Shown: positions 8,480-10,728 of the stretch, piece after piece
Layout of the letters: each line of letters opens with the position of its first letter
Numbering within the stretch: position 1 is the stretch's first letter
From: Euperipatoides rowelli
Taxonomy: Eukaryota > Onychophora > Udeonychophora > Euonychophora > Peripatopsidae
Reading direction: 5' to 3' (one strand)
NCBI GenBank assembly: GCA_003024985.2
Contig: PXIH01S0026790.1
Length of the DNA stretch: 10,728 nt
Notes under the pieces: generated by a model
The model's input: the letters and a program-made list of their open reading frames with translations, nothing else
Databases searched by the model: none
Told to the model about the DNA's origin: nothing
Program-made: the position numbers and the translations under genes

Positions 8480-9258
8480 ATGTCTATGCCTGAGCCAGAA
8501 TCTCATGTGCTTTATGAGCGCCTGCTGGACCACGCTTATGCATTGTGTGAATTTATAAAACTTTTACGAACCATACGGTACGACATCCACATGCAGACGC
8601 AGCTACGACTAAGGGACATTGAACTGCGTGAAACGGCTGATTTCGTAGCCAAGGCCGATGAACTAGCCCTTTGATAAATGCAGCCTATATTGGAGGAGCA
8701 CAGTAAACTTTTTAAAAACCACTTGGAGAGCTGCAACTATGCTGTGCTGTGGCCCAGCATCGGGATAGAGAGATGGAAAAACATATAGAGAGGTGGTACA
8801 TCCTGTGTCCCCTCTTATAAAACATGGCTACTGACACCAATATATTGGAGTGAAAAGTTGGAGATGGTGGGTGCCCAGTGTGGGACTACAGATGAACCCA
8901 CTGATGATGTACCCGGGATATGGATGTATAGAGGATGTTCATTCGCGGAGATGATCTTGGTTCCTGGGCTAAGCCCAGGCCGTGGATCAACCCCAAATGT
9001 TCATTCAAGCAGTAAGAGGAAACACAAGTATTCTACAGACAAACATACAAACAAACACAAGAGGAAAGAAAGTGCAAAATACCCGGAGGAAAGAAGGAGT
9101 GCAAGTGCTTAGAAGCAACAATGAGTAATAAGGGGGTACAGACCAGCGGACCAAATTCAAAACCAGGCATGGAAGAGCATCGGAGGTCCCAAGAGCAAAT
9201 AATAGAGAACTTTTTCTCCAAGGCAAAGGAACTATTTGTCAAAAATACCAGAAACTAA
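8480..9258 (+). pseudogene. Disrupted ~260-codon coding region, likely retrocopy of an unknown gene
   Basis: One frame starts at ATG 8480 and reads MSMPEPESHVLYERLLDHAY, then FIKLLRTIRYDIHMQTQLRL, a helical coiled-coil-like region ending FVAKADELAL. Tandem stops TGA TAA (8672-8677) interrupt it, but the frame continues: MQPILEEHSKLFKNHLESC, a TAG at 8786-8788, then GAQCGTTDEPTDDVPGIW and a Lys/His-rich tract with KRKHKYSTDKHTNKHKRK. Near 9080-9110 the reading shifts one frame and goes on with MSNKGVQTSGPNSKPG (from 9121), MEEHRRSQEQIIENFFSKAK and ELFVKNTRN to TAA at 9256-9258. Composition is much more GC-rich than the flanks, there is no obvious intron, and AATAAA follows at 9286-9291. These features point to a dead processed copy of a host gene, possibly a nuclear protein because of the basic tract. 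I cannot name the family. A real gene with sequencing errors is the alternative. Confidence 0.65.
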
Positions 9259-9285
9259 AAAACCCTTGAAGTAAAAAAACTGTGT

Positions 9286-9291
9286 AATAAA
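9286..9291 (+). promoter_or_regulatory. Poly(A) signal AATAAA after the disrupted coding region
   Basis: AATAAA lies 28 bases past the last stop (9256-9258), consistent with a copied mRNA 3' end. No long poly(A) tail follows, only AT-rich sequence. An 11-base match TTATTTAAAAA occurs at 8374-8384 and 9302-9312 and could be a target-site duplication, but it is low-complexity. Confidence 0.35.
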
Positions 9292-9428
9292 TTATTTAAA
9301 TTTATTTAAAAATTGTCAAATTAAAATTCCAGTTGTTATAAAAGGTTTTTACTAATAATGTTTGCTAGGGTTGCCAGATTTCAAATATGGAAATACGGGA
9401 AGTCATCTAATAGTGTTTGTGTGTCGGC

Positions 9429-9445
9429 GGGGGGGGGGAGGGGGG
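9429..9445 (+). repeat. G-tract G10-A-G6
   Basis: An almost pure G run follows GTGTTTGTGTGTCGGC. It is unusual in this AT-rich window and a potential G-quadruplex; it may also be a spot of assembly or sequencing error. Confidence 0.85.
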
Positions 9446-9449
9446 TAGA

Positions 9450-10728
9450 CACATTTTTATTTAACACCTTAAGGAATGGTGCATTGCGGCAATTTTGTTC
9501 AATAGACAATAGGCTACTAACTGTAAATAAATAAAGTCTTTAATGTTATAATTTAGTTTAATAAAATTCTATAAACTAGCCTATACTTCTTTAGTATGAT
9601 TACAAGCAAAATTTTATCAAGCTCTGAATCTGAAAATATTATTTTAGCAAGTTTATGTATATAGGCTTCAATATATGCTGTAGGCTGTTGAATGTAAGAT
9701 TCATAATATTGGGTTTTTATATACAGTATAATGTTCTATATTTACTACTACATATGAATGTCAATACTAGTGCCCAAATTAATCATTTTTATTCTTGTTA
9801 TTTTAGATATGTTTTTATTGTATTTTATTTTTATTTTTTGTGTATTATTTTTTTTGTTTATTGCTCTTGACTTTGAAAGTTTGATATAACAAGACCAAAG
9901 GTCTTATACAAATGTCTAAATAATAATTTAAACCATGCTATTGTACCTATGTTTTACTGTCTAATAAACAATTTATAGTTCACTAGCCATCAGGGAATCC
10001 ATTTCTGTTGATTTGTGTCCACAAAATAATTACTAATTTTGGGTGCTTCTTTAGCCTAAATTTAGCTTACTTTTATGATATAATATGTCCCTGCATACTG
10101 TTTTAAATCATTACTCCCACCACGGCTAATATTAATTTCTTTCAAGCAAAAGATTACAGAATGTTTTCAAATTTTTTTTTTTTAATGGCCTTACTCACTC
10201 ATACGCTTTTGCTAATTGCCCCTTCTTTAAGTAAACAAACAACTGGAGACTGAAAAAGTTCGATGTAGTAGCCTGATCATTCATTTTTCCTCTTTTATTG
10301 CATATTTATCAAATTTTAGCTAAGTTTTGAAGGAAAAATGATGTATTGTGTGCCTTACTGGAACAAAATAATAGCAGGCGTATTTTTTGTTTAGCCACAC
10401 AGTTGTTGTCTTTTTTATAGAAGGGACTTTCACCCAACTAATATATTTTATTAATGAAAAACGAAAAATTAAAGCATCATACAGATAAGAAAATAATATA
10501 ATATAATTAAAAGATTAACATAAGTTGAGAGCTGAATACAATTCTTAAGTAAAATCAAGCTTAGTAAAATAAAGAAAAAAAATATAATACAAAATATTTT
10601 GACTAGATTTTGCAATGTGCTATTAAACCAAAACCCGTGCTTGTCAGTGTTCTCACAAATAACTAGATTAATTTTAGTTTTGTATTTAATTTATTTAGAA
10701 AAATGGAATAATTAAAAACATTTAATGA
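9450..10728. other. AT-rich terminal stretch, no supported gene
   Basis: The one long frame (9655-9870) is Phe/Tyr/Ile/Leu-rich and explained by T-rich DNA. A small hairpin AAGACC-AAA-GGTCTT lies at 9891-9905, with an AATAAA at 9963-9968 downstream, perhaps the 3' end of an unidentified transcript or repeat. A T12 run at 10172-10183 could be the reversed tail of a minus-strand retrocopy, but no matching body was recognised. Confidence 0.5.
9891..9905. repeat. Small perfect hairpin, 6-bp arms, AAA loop
   Basis: AAGACC and GGTCTT pair around AAA. It is too short to assign a function; its position 58 bases before an AATAAA could suit a 3' UTR or a repeat end. Confidence 0.55.

Noticed and set aside
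8536-8736. Minus-strand frame opposite the disrupted gene copy
   Set aside because: Antisense shadow of the better plus-strand reading.
9005-9242. Two minus-strand frames of 69-73 codons
   Set aside because: Antisense shadows of the Lys-rich tract and C-terminal segment of the plus-strand pseudogene.
9655-9870. 71-codon plus-strand hydrophobic frame
   Set aside because: T-rich DNA translates to Phe/Tyr/Leu/Ile; no start context or family.

Overview
The window looks like AT-rich nuclear DNA from an animal, most likely an arthropod. It has no bacterial operon architecture. It carries long microsatellites, a RepHel-type Helitron remnant, a scrap of non-LTR reverse transcriptase and a frame-broken gene copy. 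An insect is my best guess; no species can be named. One undetermined base (1236) suggests draft assembly sequence. Every protein-family statement here comes from reading translations by eye, with no database search.

Left part (1-2550). Most of this reads as intron, but on the minus strand three short coding-like islands (1186-1280, 724-776, 327-433) are each bounded by plausible splice signals. They join in one frame (phases 0 to 2 to 1 to stop) and are followed by an AATAAA signal at 289-294. I propose them as the 3' end of an unrecognised host gene. A fourth, weaker candidate exon (2437-2475) has a very strong pyrimidine tract. Between them (1575-1830) lies a degenerate repeat whose minus-strand reading gives recurring EDLPKE-like peptides.

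Middle part (2550-4730). This holds a (TA)n tract, a fragment of a LINE reverse transcriptase (3248-3445, plus), and a 0.9-kb Helitron relic (about 3689-4594). The relic keeps a TC 5' end, a CTAA 3' end with A/T flanks, and the last ~120 codons of the Pif1-like helicase, broken by two nonsense codons. A ~55-bp tandem repeat sits next to the helicase relic, and a compound (AT)n/(TG)n microsatellite starts about 20 bp beyond the inferred 3' end.

Right part (4730-10728). It is mostly featureless AT-rich DNA. Exceptions are a GC-richer patch at 6130-6650 with protein-like but stop-interrupted minus-strand readings, several purine and G-rich runs, and a disrupted ~260-codon coding region (8480-9258, plus). 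That region has in-frame stops, a frameshift and an AATAAA 28 bases beyond its last stop, and is interpreted as a pseudogene, probably a retrocopy of an unrecognised coiled-coil, Lys-rich protein.

No tRNA, rRNA or CRISPR array was seen. Nothing shows that these parts act together, except that the transposon relics could lie in introns or upstream sequence of the minus-strand gene.
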